Shown here: piece after piece, positions 16,031 through 24,565 of the stretch | How positions within the stretch are numbered: the stretch's first letter is position 1 | Layout: each line of letters begins with the position of its first letter | NCBI RefSeq assembly: GCF_042654985.1 | Contig: NZ_JBHSMT010000013.1 | Coordinates: 1-64,000, forward strand | DNA length: 64,000 bases | Direction: 5' to 3' | From: Paraherbaspirillum soli | GTDB taxonomy: Bacteria > Pseudomonadota > Gammaproteobacteria > Burkholderiales > Burkholderiaceae_D | The notes under the pieces: generated by a model | What the model saw: the letters and a program-made list of their open reading frames with translations, nothing else | Databases searched by the model: none | What the model was told of the DNA's origin: nothing | Position numbers and translations under genes: made by a program

Positions 16031-16879
16031 TTAGCGTTGCGAAATCTTACCGCTGCCATCAGAAAGAACGATCTCTACACGCCGATTCAGTTGGCGATTC
16101 TGCGCCGTATTATTGGCGGCCACCGGATATGCCTGGCCATAACCGCGGATCGCGATGCGTTCGGCGGGCACGCCCAGTTGCTGCAAAGCGCCGCGCACCG
16201 CGGTGGCGCGGCGCTCGGACAATTCCTGATTATGCGACGCCACGCCGGTGCTGTCGGTAAAACCTTCGACCAACACCGTGCGTTGCGGATTTTGCAGTAG
16301 CACATCGGCCAGCTTTTGCGCCGTGCGCATGCCGTCCGAATTCAAGCGCGCCAGGTCGGTGCCAAACAACACATCGCCGAAGGTGATGACCATCCCGCGT
16401 TCAGTCTTTTTCGCCGCCAGATCGGCCAGCTGTGCCTCCAGTTGTGCCGCGCGCGCTTGCGCTACTTGTGCTTCCTGCTTGGATTGTTCTGCACTCATCT
16501 TGGCCTGATCGGCTTCGTTCGTGCGTTGATCCAAACGCATTTGATCGCGCTCCTTGCCGGCGCTGGCGACGTTCGCTTCCGCAGATTTTTGTTTAGCCGC
16601 TTCTTGCGCCAGCGCGATTTTTTGTTTGGCAAGATAAGCCAGCTTATCGATAGTTTCGGCGCTGTCGTCATGGCTGGCCGCGGCATTGGCTTGCCCCAGT
16701 GCTTCACCGGCTTGCTTCATTTCCAGCGGCGCGTAGTTCGCGACGTTCGGATTGTTTTGCGCTGCGACGTAATCGCTGCGCGTCTGATCCAGCAAATAGG
16801 TGGTTTTCGGTATCGAGCTGCAAGCGCCGACCAGCATGGCAATCGCTAACAGCGTAGGCGTAAGATGATTGTTGTTCAT
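16031..16879 (-). CDS. OmpA-family lipoprotein with DUF4398 domain
   Basis: A 282-residue outer-membrane lipoprotein. The lipobox LVGACSS is near residue 20, followed by a DUF4398 helical domain (YAPLEMKQAGEALGQANAAA) and a long coiled coil rich in Ala, Gln and Glu. The C-terminal OmpA/MotB domain (about 165-275) contains TDLARLNSDGMRTAQKLADV, VEGFTDSTG, ELSERRATAVRGAL and NRRVEIVLSD, and would bind peptidoglycan. AAAGGA precedes the ATG at 16879. It is in tandem with another DUF4398 lipoprotein and probably links outer membrane to cell wall under stress. Confidence 0.93.
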   Translation of the reverse strand: MNNNHLTPTLLAIAMLVGACSSIPKTTYLLDQTRSDYVAAQNNPNVANYAPLEMKQAGEALGQANAAASHDDSAETIDKLAYLAKQKIALAQEAAKQKSAEANVASAGKERDQMRLDQRTNEADQAKMSAEQSKQEAQVAQARAAQLEAQLADLAAKKTERGMVITFGDVLFGTDLARLNSDGMRTAQKLADVLLQNPQRTVLVEGFTDSTGVASHNQELSERRATAVRGALQQLGVPAERIAIRGYGQAYPVAANNTAQNRQLNRRVEIVLSDGSGKISQR

Positions 16880-16960
16880 GATCAAATCCTTTGAGTTACA
16901 GCGGCGCCATGCATGCGCGCCGCCGAATGTTGCAGATGTCGGGTTGCGGATGGGCGTGTC

Positions 16961-17341
16961 TTATTTTCTGCTGCGATCGAGCTCATCACGCAAGACGCGG
17001 ACGTCCTCTTGCAAGGCATCGGCCGCGGTTTGCGCTTTGGCCGAATTGGCTTTGCCTTGCGCCAGTTTGGCGTCCGCCTGCGCCTGGGTTGCCAAGTCAT
17101 CGGCCAGCTGATAATTTTTGGCCGCCATCGCTTTATTGGCCAAGGCTATTTTTTCACGCGCTGAATTCATCTCGGCCGGCGCAAATTCGGCACCGCCCGC
17201 GCCGGAGGCATTTTCGACAGCCGCAGTGGAGACCGCGACCGAGGCGGTCGCCGGGGTTTTCAAGCTGCTGCAGCCGGCAGTCAGCACCACGACCGCGCCG
17301 CACAGGACGCTGAACCATTGCTTCGAATTTTTTTTCATCAT
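16961..17341 (-). CDS. DUF4398 lipoprotein
   Basis: A 126-residue lipoprotein with lipobox LTAGCSS near residue 24. It has an Ala-rich linker and a DUF4398 helical hairpin (EFAPAEMNSAREKIALANKA, then NYQLADDLATQAQADAKLAQ), ending in a short coiled coil. It is a shorter paralogue of the N-terminal part of the OmpA-family protein that follows. The start may be 17341 or 17338 (tandem ATGs after GGAGAG). Dyad site c with a matched -10 lies upstream on this strand, so the three genes from 17341 down to 15634 may be one regulated unit. Confidence 0.88.
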   Translation of the reverse strand: MMKKNSKQWFSVLCGAVVVLTAGCSSLKTPATASVAVSTAAVENASGAGGAEFAPAEMNSAREKIALANKAMAAKNYQLADDLATQAQADAKLAQGKANSAKAQTAADALQEDVRVLRDELDRSRK

Positions 17342-17392
17342 TTCTCTCCCGTAGACCGTTAATCGAATGTGGAATTACCCTCAAGCAATGAC

Positions 17393-17435
17393 GTTATATG
17401 ACGTTTTTTTTGCGGGATCGGTACGCTGACGCACA
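17393..17435 (-). promoter_or_regulatory. Dyad operator site c with -10 box
   Basis: The minus strand reads TGTGCGTCAGCGTACC (17420-17435), with a -10-like TATAAC (17393-17398) exactly 32 bp away centre to centre. It points to the DUF4398 lipoprotein starting at 17341. Confidence 0.65.
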
Positions 17436-17511
17436 TAGCGAAAGTTTTCGCTCGCAATAGTCGGCGCGCTATCGCATAAGTTTTCCAGGGAGTTAATTGA
17501 AGATGACGCTA

Positions 17512-17554
17512 TGTTATTTAGCGTACAGACCAACAGAGGGGCGTTCGATACAGT
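17512..17554 (+). promoter_or_regulatory. Dyad operator site d with -10 box
   Basis: TGTTATTTAGCGTACA (17512-17527) has a good right half and a weaker left half. A -10-like TACAGT (17549-17554) lies exactly 32 bp away centre to centre. The next plus-strand gene is the NRAMP-like transporter at 17881. Confidence 0.5.
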
Positions 17555-17880
17555 AATTGCATCTTCCCTAGCTGGCCTTCCGAAGCCACTTGATTAGAGC
17601 GACGCTATCCATACTGCGTGCGCTTTGAGGACCAAATTGTTTGACAAGCAGTTTAATCGGCGGAGGTTGTTGTAGACATCGGACTACCGGGGCTGGCGGT
17701 CGGGAAATATACCAGCACCACCCTCCGTGATGTCACAGCAATGGACTTGCTGTCGTCACTGCGCTATTAGCGCAATCCGGATTGCATTCCACGCATTACT
17801 CGATTCGCTTGCCGTTTTTCAGACGGCATTTTTGTTCACCTCCTCCTGCATTCTTGTCTCGATTGCTTTGCGAAAAAAAA

Positions 17881-19170
17881 ATGACAAACCTGGCAACAAT
17901 CGTAGCGACAAAATCTTCCGAAGCTTCTTGGATAAGAGAACTCGGTCCGGGGCTGATTACCGGTGCCGCCGATGATGATCCGAGCGGCATCGCCACATAT
18001 TCACAGGCGGGCGCACAGTTCGGGTTCAGCATGCTGTGGACGATGTTTCTTACTTATCCGCTGATGGTAGGCATTCAGGCTATCAGTGCCCACATCGGTC
18101 GCGTCAGCGGCCATGGTCTCGCCACCAATATTCGCCGCCACTATCCCGCATGGCTTCTTTATTGCATCGTCGGGCTTTTGCTGGTCGCTAATACGATCAA
18201 TATCGCTGCCGATGTTGCCGCGATGGGGGAAGCATTGACATTGCTGACCGGCGGCCCGCCACATTTGTTTGCGCTTGGCTTCGGCATCGTGTCGCTATTG
18301 CTTCAACTTTTTGTTCCCTACAATCGCTACGTCCGCATATTGAAATGGCTCACGCTCGCCCTGCTGGCTTATGTCGGGGTCGTTTTCGTGGTGCAGGTGC
18401 CATGGCCCCAGGTACTGACAAAAACCTTACTGCCGCACTTGTCGTGGAAACCGGAATACATCACTACCGTTGTCGCCGTATTCGGCACCACCATCAGTCC
18501 CTATCTGTTCTTCTGGCAAACCTCGCAGGAAGTGGAGGACCAACAAGCCGATCCTTTGCAAAAACCGCTTAAAGATGCACCAAGCCAAGCTCCAGCCAAT
18601 TTTCGACGCATCAAGGTCGATACGCTGATCGGCATGGGATTTTCCAATATCGTCGCCTACTTCATTATTCTCACTACAGCGGTAACCCTGAACCTGCATG
18701 GCATCACCGATATTCAAACATCGGCGCAAGCGGCATCGGCTTTGCGCCCGATTGCCGGCGAGTTTGCTTTCTGGTTATTCAGCGCCGGCATCATCGGCAC
18801 CGGACTGCTTGCGATTCCGATATTGGCCGGCTCCGCCGCCTATGCAATGGCGGGTGCCTTTCGCTGGAAAAACAGCCTGGAATTAAAACCTGCAATGGCA
18901 AAAAAATTCTACGGCATCGTCGCCACTTCAACCTTGCTCGGTGTCGCCCTCTGCTTCGCCCCAATCGATCCGATCAAAGCACTGTATTGGAGCGCGGTAA
19001 TTAACGGCGTCATTTCGGTCCCCATTATGTGCGTCATGATGCTGATGGCGGTACGCCCGGCGATCATGGGGCGGCTCGTCATTGGTTTGAGATTGAAACT
19101 ATTGGGCTGGATCTGCACCGGCGTCATGGCAAGCGCGGTGGGGACGATGTTCTGGACTCTTGGGAAGTAA
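17881..19170 (+). CDS. NRAMP-family metal transporter (variant motifs)
   Basis: A 429-residue protein with about 11 transmembrane helices of the NRAMP/SLC11 fold. In helix 1 the usual metal-binding DPGN is replaced by DPSG (GAADDDPSGIATYSQ). In helix 6 the usual M-P-H is absent (TTISPYLFFWQTSQEVED). These changes at substrate-coordinating positions mean that Mn/Fe specificity cannot be assumed; Mg or another cation, or altered coupling, is possible. The start MTNLATIV at 17881 is preferred to an upstream start with an unlikely Pro/Phe-rich extension. No strong ribosome binding site is seen. Confidence 0.87.
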   Translation: MTNLATIVATKSSEASWIRELGPGLITGAADDDPSGIATYSQAGAQFGFSMLWTMFLTYPLMVGIQAISAHIGRVSGHGLATNIRRHYPAWLLYCIVGLLLVANTINIAADVAAMGEALTLLTGGPPHLFALGFGIVSLLLQLFVPYNRYVRILKWLTLALLAYVGVVFVVQVPWPQVLTKTLLPHLSWKPEYITTVVAVFGTTISPYLFFWQTSQEVEDQQADPLQKPLKDAPSQAPANFRRIKVDTLIGMGFSNIVAYFIILTTAVTLNLHGITDIQTSAQAASALRPIAGEFAFWLFSAGIIGTGLLAIPILAGSAAYAMAGAFRWKNSLELKPAMAKKFYGIVATSTLLGVALCFAPIDPIKALYWSAVINGVISVPIMCVMMLMAVRPAIMGRLVIGLRLKLLGWICTGVMASAVGTMFWTLGK

Positions 19171-19347
19171 GCAATACAGACTTTATCCATTAAGAGCGCG
19201 CAGACAATTTTCAAACGTTTGTTGCATACCCAATGCTTCGATCGCGACATCGGGACCCAACATCTTCGCCATGTCAAGTCGGGCACTGATGCCATCAACC
19301 GCGATGAACAAGTTTTCAAACTGAAAACAGCGGCTCCGATCGCCGGC

Positions 19348-19761
19348 TCAGTTATTCAGGAACAGCTGCAGGATGATGCCGTTGGAATTCGCAACCAGAA
19401 CATAGTCACCGCCTATTTGCACCCAGTGATAACCGCGCGGCGGCGCACTCAGCCGGTGGCCGCGCCAATCATCGACCGCATATTGCCTACTGCGGTATTC
19501 GGGCGGAAGCCGCTCGCCCCTGTGAAATTCATGATTTGGACCGGCGCCGCGTTCATCCCGCCGCCCGTCGTTGTAATGCCCGCGCCCCTGAAAGTCGCGG
19601 CGATCCGGCTGACGCCAGTCGCGGTGATCTTGCTGGTTGTCGCGTTGCATCTGTTCGTTGCGACCGCGGTCGTCGCGTTCTCCATAACCTTGGGCGAAGG
19701 AAAAACCTGCCGTCGCCAAAGACATCGCCATGATGGCGGAAACAACTTTATTACCGTTCAT
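19348..19761 (-). CDS. RcnB-like periplasmic protein
   Basis: A 137-residue protein with a signal peptide (VVSAIMAMSLATAGFSFAQG), then a highly charged Arg/Asp/Gln/Gly-rich region (RDDRGRNEQMQRDNQQDHRD), and the C-terminal RcnB domain (LPPEYRSRQYAVDDWRGHRL, GYHWVQIGGDYVLVANSNG). E. coli RcnB is a periplasmic modulator of Ni/Co homeostasis, but most homologues with this domain are uncharacterised. A GGAGC precedes the ATG at 19761. Dyad site e with a -10 box lies 100 bases upstream on this strand. Confidence 0.87.
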   Translation of the reverse strand: MNGNKVVSAIMAMSLATAGFSFAQGYGERDDRGRNEQMQRDNQQDHRDWRQPDRRDFQGRGHYNDGRRDERGAGPNHEFHRGERLPPEYRSRQYAVDDWRGHRLSAPPRGYHWVQIGGDYVLVANSNGIILQLFLNN

Positions 19762-19833
19762 GCTGAGCTCCATTCGATTGAAAAGTACCGTATTCGCCTC
19801 GCGCACTTAGGCGTGCGCCTTGTGCCGATATGG

Positions 19834-19876
19834 AAGATAGGCTGGTAAAGCGACGGATTCTGTGCGCTAGCGTACC
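19834..19876 (-). promoter_or_regulatory. Dyad operator site e with -10 box
   Basis: TGTGCGCTAGCGTACC on the plus strand (19861-19876). On the minus strand, a -10-like TATCTT (19834-19839) lies exactly 32 bp away centre to centre, facing the RcnB-like gene. The dyad is symmetric enough also to serve the collagen-like gene at 20090. Confidence 0.6.
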
Positions 19877-20089
19877 GAACCAGGCAAATAGTTCGCGTAG
19901 CCTCGTCGGCAGTCGTAACGCGCCGACAGAGTTCCCGCCCGGGGCTATTCGCGGAGGTCGGCTGCGGATGCGATCTTGCAGTAGCGATGGCCTGATCTGC
20001 CGACGCTGATCATTATCGCCAGAGACCGATCAAATCTGGATGGCTGCCCACAATGGCGTGTGTAGTTCTGGTTAACCAAGGAAATCATC

Positions 20090-20431
20090 ATGAAATATTC
20101 GAAACTGTGTGCCGCAGTATTGGCAACGCTCGCGCTGGGTGGCTGTCTCACGCTTCCCACGGGTCCGGCCGGACCGCAAGGTGCAACCGGCAATACCGGA
20201 GCGACCGGATACACCGGCGCGACTGGATATACCGGTGCAACCGGTGACACTGGAGCGACCGGGGGAACCGGCGCAACTGGAGGAACCGGCGCAACCGGCG
20301 GGACAGGTGCAACCGGGGATACCGGCGCCACCGGATACACCGGTGCAACCGGCAGCACTGGCGCAAGAGGAAGCACAGGTGCCAAAGGAAGCCCAAATGG
20401 CGACACCGTCGTGATCGTGCCGCGTCGCTAG
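20090..20431 (+). CDS. Collagen-like lipoprotein 1
   Basis: A 113-residue lipoprotein: lipobox LALGGC near residue 19, then about 25 consecutive Gly-X-Y triplets dominated by GATGxT (residues about 25-103), then the tail NGDTVVIVPRR. A collagen-like triple helix anchored to the outer membrane is expected, with Thr-rich Y positions as in bacterial collagen-like proteins. The repeat DNA is a tandem array and prone to length change. A second protein at 24807-25106 shares the MKYS start, lipobox and GDTVV-x-VP tail. The function is unknown; surface or cell-wall contact is possible. Confidence 0.9.
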   Translation: MKYSKLCAAVLATLALGGCLTLPTGPAGPQGATGNTGATGYTGATGYTGATGDTGATGGTGATGGTGATGGTGATGDTGATGYTGATGSTGARGSTGAKGSPNGDTVVIVPRR

Positions 20432-20434
20432 CAG

Positions 20435-20479
20435 GCCGGTGGCGAACCCTGGCTTGGGATTGCAGGGTTCGCCACCGGC
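20435..20479. terminator. Strong hairpin after collagen-like gene
   Basis: GCCGGTGGCGAACCCTG and CAGGGTTCGCCACCGGC form a perfect 17-bp stem around an 11-base loop, 3 bases after the stop codon. There is no following T run, so it may act as a transcript-stabilising hairpin rather than a true terminator. Confidence 0.65.
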
Positions 20480-20825
20480 TCCGTGAATCCGAAGGACGCC
20501 AAAAAACTCTTCAAGATGTTGATTTTGCGCTCATCGCCGCGATAGTTATTTCGAAGTATATGCAGCGTGCCTTGCAACAACCCGCATGGTTTCCCACAAC
20601 AGTTCGACGAAATCAGCTGCCGCATGCGCCACTGTGCTGCCGAGTAATGACAGGCTCTGACGCTGACAACTACATTGTCCACTAGCGAACATAGCGCTGA
20701 CTTCCTATACTGGTATTCCGGTGCGAGTGCACCACCAGTGGTAATCGTAGGGCTTGCCGACATATAAATTTCCCAATTGATATATCAACAGGCCCCAGAA
20801 TCCAAACCAGCCTTGGAGTTCCGCG
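20480..20825. other. Intergenic region upstream of first Crp/Fnr gene
   Basis: About 350 bases with no credible gene. It contains dyad site f at 20676-20691. Confidence 0.6.
20676..20691 (+). promoter_or_regulatory. Dyad operator site f
   Basis: TGTCCACTAGCGAACA, 135 bases upstream of the first Crp/Fnr-type regulator gene, which suggests autoregulation. Candidate -10 boxes (TATACT at 20706, TATTCC at 20714) are at 25 and 33 bp, so the geometry is not exact. Confidence 0.5.
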
Positions 20826-21545
20826 ATGGCCATTTCCCCTGACCCAAGAAAGAACCACCTGCTCGCCGCGCTGCCGGATGCCGAGTGGCTGCGTTGGCTA
20901 CCGCAGCTTGAAGCGATCGAACTGCCGCTGGGCAAGGTGCTGTATGAATCGGGCAGCACGCTGAACTATGTCTATTTCCCTACCACCGCGATCGTCTCGC
21001 TGCTGTATGTGCTGGAAGACGGCGCATCGGCCGAGATCGCCGTGGTTGGCAACGAGGGCATCGTCGGCATCTCGCTATTCATGGGCGGCGAATCCACTCC
21101 CAGCCGCGCGGTGGTGCAAAGCGCCGGCCATGGCTTCCGGCTGCGAGCGCGCACGATGAAAGATGAATTCAACCGCGCCGGTCCGGTGCTGCACCTGATG
21201 CTGCGCTACACCCAGGCGCTGATCACGCAAATGGCGCAAACCGCCGTTTGCAACCGCCACCATTCGCTGGATCAACAGCTGTGCCGCTGGCTGCTCTTGA
21301 GCCTGGACCGTCTGCAAGGCAACGAACTGGTGATGACCCAGGAACTGATCGCCAACATGCTGGGCGTGCGCCGCGAAGGCGTGACCGCGGCCGCGCTGCA
21401 TTTGCAGGAGGACGGGCTGATTCGCTATGCGCGCGGTCACATCACGGTGCTGGATCGCCAGGGGCTGGAGCTGCGCACCTGCGAGTGCTATGCCGTGGTC
21501 AAGAAAGAGTGCGACCGGTTGTTGCCAAATAAGCTGGCGACGTAG
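20826..21545 (+). CDS. Crp/Fnr-family transcriptional regulator 1
   Basis: A 239-residue regulator. The N-terminal cNMP-binding-like beta roll (about 20-130) has YVYFPTTAIVSLLYVLEDGA and GNEGIVGISLFMGG. A dimerisation helix follows, then a winged helix-turn-helix (about 165-225: NELVMTQELIANMLGVRREG, with VTAAALHLQEDGLIRYARGH). It lacks the N-terminal Cys cluster of FNR and the Arg/Ser cAMP-binding signature of CRP, so its signal is unknown. It lies among the stress genes with a dyad copy upstream. It is a candidate for the factor that binds these dyads. Confidence 0.92.
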   Translation: MAISPDPRKNHLLAALPDAEWLRWLPQLEAIELPLGKVLYESGSTLNYVYFPTTAIVSLLYVLEDGASAEIAVVGNEGIVGISLFMGGESTPSRAVVQSAGHGFRLRARTMKDEFNRAGPVLHLMLRYTQALITQMAQTAVCNRHHSLDQQLCRWLLLSLDRLQGNELVMTQELIANMLGVRREGVTAAALHLQEDGLIRYARGHITVLDRQGLELRTCECYAVVKKECDRLLPNKLAT

Positions 21546-21799
21546 CGCCGCGACGCCGGCTTACGTCAACGCGGGCGATCCGTCGCAGTCTCGAAAGCGC
21601 TCCGATGACAGGATCGGCCGCTGCCGATGTTGCACGTCAACTGATGCATCAATTTAATTTCCCTTATGTGCGCTGGCAGACAGTCACGCGGAAACACTTT
21701 ATGCAGACTCATTCCATAGGCCGAAACGGCATTATGCGGCGACACGGCCTTCGGCCCGCCCCTCGCACGGAGGGGCCGGCAATACACAGGAGAGTCAGG

Positions 21800-22492
21800 T
21801 TGGCCACCATAGAGAACCACTTGATCGAACTGCTTCCGCGCAAGGACCGCCTGCATCTGCTTGCCGTCTGCGAGCCGGTCAAACTGGAGCTGGCAGAAGT
21901 GCTGTGCGAGCCCGGTACGCCGACTCGTTATGTCTACTTCCCGATCGACGGTTTCATTTCGCTGGTGGCGCGGATCGATGGCAGTCCGGGCGTGGAAGTC
22001 GGCATGGTGGGCCGTGAAGGCATGCTGGGCGCGCAGTTGGTGCTGGGCGTGGTTACCGCGCCATTGCATGCGTTGGTGCAAGGCCCGGGTTCGGCCTGGC
22101 GCATCGGCACCGCCACTTTCCGCAGTGAACTGGCATGCAGCGCCGCACTGCAGCGCGGCCTGAACCGCTACCTCTATGTGCTGATGGCGCAGATGGCGAC
22201 GTCGGCCGTGTGTCTTCGCTCTCACCTGATCGGTCCGCGCCTGGCGCGCTGGCTGCTGATGAGCCAGGACCGCGCCCACTCCGACAGCTTCCGTATGACG
22301 CACGAATTTCTGTCCTACATGCTCGGCGTGCGTCGCGTCGGCATCACGACTGCCGCCAGCGCCTTGCAACGCAGCGGGTTGATCGAATACCGCCGCGGCG
22401 ACTTAAGGGTGCTAGACCGCAGCGGACTCGAAGCTGCGGCCTGCGATTGTTATGCCGTGGATCGGCGGGCCTACGCCGAATTGCTGCGTTGA
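21800..22492 (+). CDS. Crp/Fnr-family transcriptional regulator 2
   Basis: A 230-residue paralogue of the preceding regulator, with the same layout: beta roll with RYVYFPIDGFISLVARIDGS and GREGMLGAQLVLG, dimer helix, and helix-turn-helix (FRMTHEFLSYMLGVRRVGIT, then AASALQRSGLIEYRRGDLRV). The recognition-helix start GVRR is shared with regulator 1, so overlapping DNA specificity is likely. The start is a TTG at 21800 preceded by AGGAG. It gives the family length, whereas the in-frame upstream ATGs add a non-conserved extension. Two adjacent paralogues may respond to different signals. Confidence 0.88.
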   Translation: MATIENHLIELLPRKDRLHLLAVCEPVKLELAEVLCEPGTPTRYVYFPIDGFISLVARIDGSPGVEVGMVGREGMLGAQLVLGVVTAPLHALVQGPGSAWRIGTATFRSELACSAALQRGLNRYLYVLMAQMATSAVCLRSHLIGPRLARWLLMSQDRAHSDSFRMTHEFLSYMLGVRRVGITTAASALQRSGLIEYRRGDLRVLDRSGLEAAACDCYAVDRRAYAELLR

Positions 22493-22785
22493 CCCGGCAT
22501 CAGTTACGCCGCCGTATTGAGGCCGAACAAACTTGAATGCGATTCTGTATTTGTCTTGTAAATCAGTTTATATAACCTAGAATTTCTAACAGACAACGCG
22601 AACTGCGGTCCCGAAAAATGCGTTTCGCAATCGATTTTTTCAAAAAATATGCTTCAAAAAAAAAGCATTTCGCCTGTTTTCGAGTATGCGGAATTTGACA
22701 TGCTCGTTGTATTGACGCGGTGGCTGTTGATATGGATGTCGATTGCCGCTACTCCAAGGTAAATCGCGCTTAAAAGGAGACTCAA

Positions 22786-22998
22786 ATGAATTGGGACATC
22801 GTTGCAGGAAATTGGAAGCAATTCAAAGGCAAGGTAAAAGAGCAATGGGGCAAGCTCACCGACGATCACCTCGACACGATTGCAGGCAAACGCGATCAGC
22901 TCGCCGGAAAAATCCAGGAAACCTATGGCGTCGGCAAGGACGAAGCCGAAAAGCAAATCAAGGAATTCGAAGAACGTCATAAGAAAGACGCTCCTTAA
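22786..22998 (+). CDS. CsbD-like stress protein
   Basis: A 70-residue protein, MNWDIVAGNWKQFKGKVKEQ onwards, with WGKLTDDHLDTIAGKRDQLA and GKIQETYGVGKDEAEKQIKE. This is the classic CsbD/YjbJ pattern of small, highly charged, very abundant stress proteins (in Bacillus, a sigma-B regulon member). A good GGAGA ribosome binding site lies 8 bases upstream. About 290 bases of A/T-rich sequence without a gene or dyad precede it. The precise function of the family is unknown. Confidence 0.95.
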   Translation: MNWDIVAGNWKQFKGKVKEQWGKLTDDHLDTIAGKRDQLAGKIQETYGVGKDEAEKQIKEFEERHKKDAP

Positions 22999-23024
22999 CT
23001 TCCGCCACCCGACAAGGAAAAATC

Positions 23025-23573
23025 ATGAACAAACTATTCGCATGTCTGTTTGTATGCGCTGCCACCCTTGGCTTCGCATCCACCGCACCAGCCGCAACGC
23101 CTGAAGCAAAAGCCACTTATAAAGCAGCCGAAGACAGCGCGGCAGCCGACTACAAAATTGCACGCGCAAAATGTGATTCGCTCACCGGCAATCCGAAAGA
23201 TGTGTGCATTGAAGAAGCCAAGGCCGCCGAGAAGCGCAGCAATGCCGAAGCCGAAGCGCAATTCAAGCACACTCTCAAGGCCAGGACCAGTGCGCGGATT
23301 GCCATGGCCGAAGCCGACTATGCGGTAGCCAAGGCCAAATGCGGCGCCATGGTGGGTAACGACAAAGATGTCTGCATTAAAGAAGCCAAGGCGGTCGAGA
23401 CCAAGGCGATAGCCGACGCCAAGGCCCACAAGAAAGTGGCCGAAGCAAAAACCGAGGCGCGTGAAGATACGCGCGACGCCCAGTATGACGCCGCCCTTGA
23501 GAAATGCAGCGCCTTGGCCGGTGCCGCGAAGGATACTTGCATCGCATCGACCAAAGTCCAATTCGGCAAATAG
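23025..23573 (+). CDS. Exported protein with three Cys-pair repeats
   Basis: A 182-residue periplasmic protein with a signal peptide (cleavage near APAAT). The mature part is almost entirely helical and Ala/Lys/Glu-rich. It has three copies of a unit with two Cys 13-14 residues apart: KCDSLTGNPKDVCIEEAKA, KCGAMVGNDKDVCIKEAKA and KCSALAGAAKDTCIASTK. Each could form a disulfide-closed helical hairpin. It follows csbD by 26 bases and may be cotranscribed. Related exported proteins occur in betaproteobacteria, but I know of no assigned function. Confidence 0.82.
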   Translation: MNKLFACLFVCAATLGFASTAPAATPEAKATYKAAEDSAAADYKIARAKCDSLTGNPKDVCIEEAKAAEKRSNAEAEAQFKHTLKARTSARIAMAEADYAVAKAKCGAMVGNDKDVCIKEAKAVETKAIADAKAHKKVAEAKTEAREDTRDAQYDAALEKCSALAGAAKDTCIASTKVQFGK

Positions 23574-23669
23574 GACTACCGGCAGTGGCGTCCAAAGAGG
23601 CCACATGATTTTTCTTTGCGTGCTTGCGTGTTTAAAACCAGCTTTTCGTTTAACCCGATGGAGATCATT

Positions 23670-24254
23670 ATGTATAGACGTGATTTCATGCTGAAGACGG
23701 CCGCCTCGCTCGCGGTCACCGGTTTGACAGCTGTAGGCTGCACCACCACCACGACGGCCGACTCCAATGCCGATAAGGGCAAGCGTCGTCATGAAATCGA
23801 TGCGGGCGTCGATACCGCTCTGGCGCGGCTGTACACGGCGGCGCCGGGCGCGCGTGAATTGGTGGCAAAGGCGCACGGCGCGCTGGTGTTCCCGTCGGTC
23901 ATCGCCGCCGGATTCTGGGTCGGCGGGCAGTACGGCGAAGGCGCGCTGCGGACCGGCAATACGACTGCGGGCTATTACAGCACGGCGTCGGCCTCGGTCG
24001 GATTGCAGATCGGCGCGCAGTCGAAAGCGATCATTTTCCTGTTCATGACCCAGGAAGCGTTCAACAAATTCCGCAACAGCGAAGGCTGGTCGGTCGGCGG
24101 CGATGCATCGGTCGCCGTGATGAAGATCGGCGCCAACGGCAACATCGACACCGACACGGCGACCGCAGCGGTGCTGGCATTCGTCCTGACCAATAGCGGC
24201 CTGATGGCCAACCTGACGCTGGAAGGCACCAAGGTATCGCGCCTCAAGATCTGA
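23670..24254 (+). CDS. YSC84-domain lipoprotein
   Basis: A 194-residue protein. The signal RRDFMLKTAASLAVTGLTAV ends in a lipobox-like VGC and begins with a twin-Arg, so Tat export is possible. The body is a YSC84/SH3YL1-type lipid-binding domain: ARELVAKAHGALVFPSVIAA, GFWVGGQYGEGAL, YYSTASASVGLQIGAQS, FMTQEAFNKFRNSEGWSVG. Secreted bacterial versions are common in stress regions and may bind lipids. The start at 23670 is chosen because GGAG lies six bases before it. Confidence 0.9.
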   Translation: MYRRDFMLKTAASLAVTGLTAVGCTTTTTADSNADKGKRRHEIDAGVDTALARLYTAAPGARELVAKAHGALVFPSVIAAGFWVGGQYGEGALRTGNTTAGYYSTASASVGLQIGAQSKAIIFLFMTQEAFNKFRNSEGWSVGGDASVAVMKIGANGNIDTDTATAAVLAFVLTNSGLMANLTLEGTKVSRLKI

Positions 24255-24294
24255 GCCGGACTTCGAAACCGGATCAGAAGCCAGCCTGAGTAAA

Positions 24295-24321
24295 CGAAGA
24301 GGATGCATTGCATCCTCTTCG
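24295..24321. terminator. Near-perfect palindrome between convergent genes
   Basis: CGAAGAGGATGCA, one base, then TGCATCCTCTTCG, a 13-bp stem between the YSC84 gene and the convergent small membrane protein gene. It has no T run. It is probably a terminator-like or processing hairpin. Confidence 0.6.
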
Positions 24322-24373
24322 CGTCAACGCAGTACGACTCCCAATGTAATCAAGCAGCCAGGCAGCGCTCCGG

Positions 24374-24565
24374 CTACAGGTGGATATGCGGCAGATAACC
24401 GCCAGGGAGGATGCCGACCACCGACAGAATCATCAAGATCAGCAAGATGATGAATAGAATGCGGACAATCTGCGCCACCGGCGCCGGTAGCGGCAGCATA
24501 CTGATTAGCCACCATATGAGTCCGAACACGACAAGATATACGATAAGACCGATGATTAAGTTCAT
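24374..24565 (-). CDS. Small two-helix membrane protein (Thivi_2564-like)
   Basis: A 63-residue protein with two hydrophobic helices: NLIIGLIVYLVVFGLIWWLI, a short loop LPLPAPVAQIV, then RILFIILLILMILSVVGILP. Pattern and length recall the Thivi_2564 family of small membrane proteins, but this is from memory of the general layout, not a search. It lies in the stress region with no dyad nearby. The function is unknown. Confidence 0.65.
   Translation of the reverse strand: MNLIIGLIVYLVVFGLIWWLISMLPLPAPVAQIVRILFIILLILMILSVVGILPGGYLPHIHL

Larger units (their letters stand above)
17342..17880. other. Intergenic region with two dyads
   Basis: About 540 bases between divergent genes. No gene is seen. 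It holds dyad c serving the minus-strand DUF4398 unit and dyad d pointing to the plus strand. A dyad-d promoter would leave a long leader of roughly 320 bases before the NRAMP-like gene. Confidence 0.6.

Noticed and set aside
20160..20400. Short tandem repeats resembling a CRISPR array
   Set aside because: The 9-18-base units are in frame and encode Gly-X-Y triplets; there are no unique spacers of constant length and no cas genes.
20428..20763. 111-codon open frame on the minus strand
   Set aside because: It has no ribosome binding site, covers a strong hairpin and a dyad, and its protein has no plausible family character.
23034..24308. 424-codon open frame opposite the Cys-repeat and YSC84 genes
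   Set aside because: It spans two well-supported plus-strand genes and their spacer, so it is a composition artefact.
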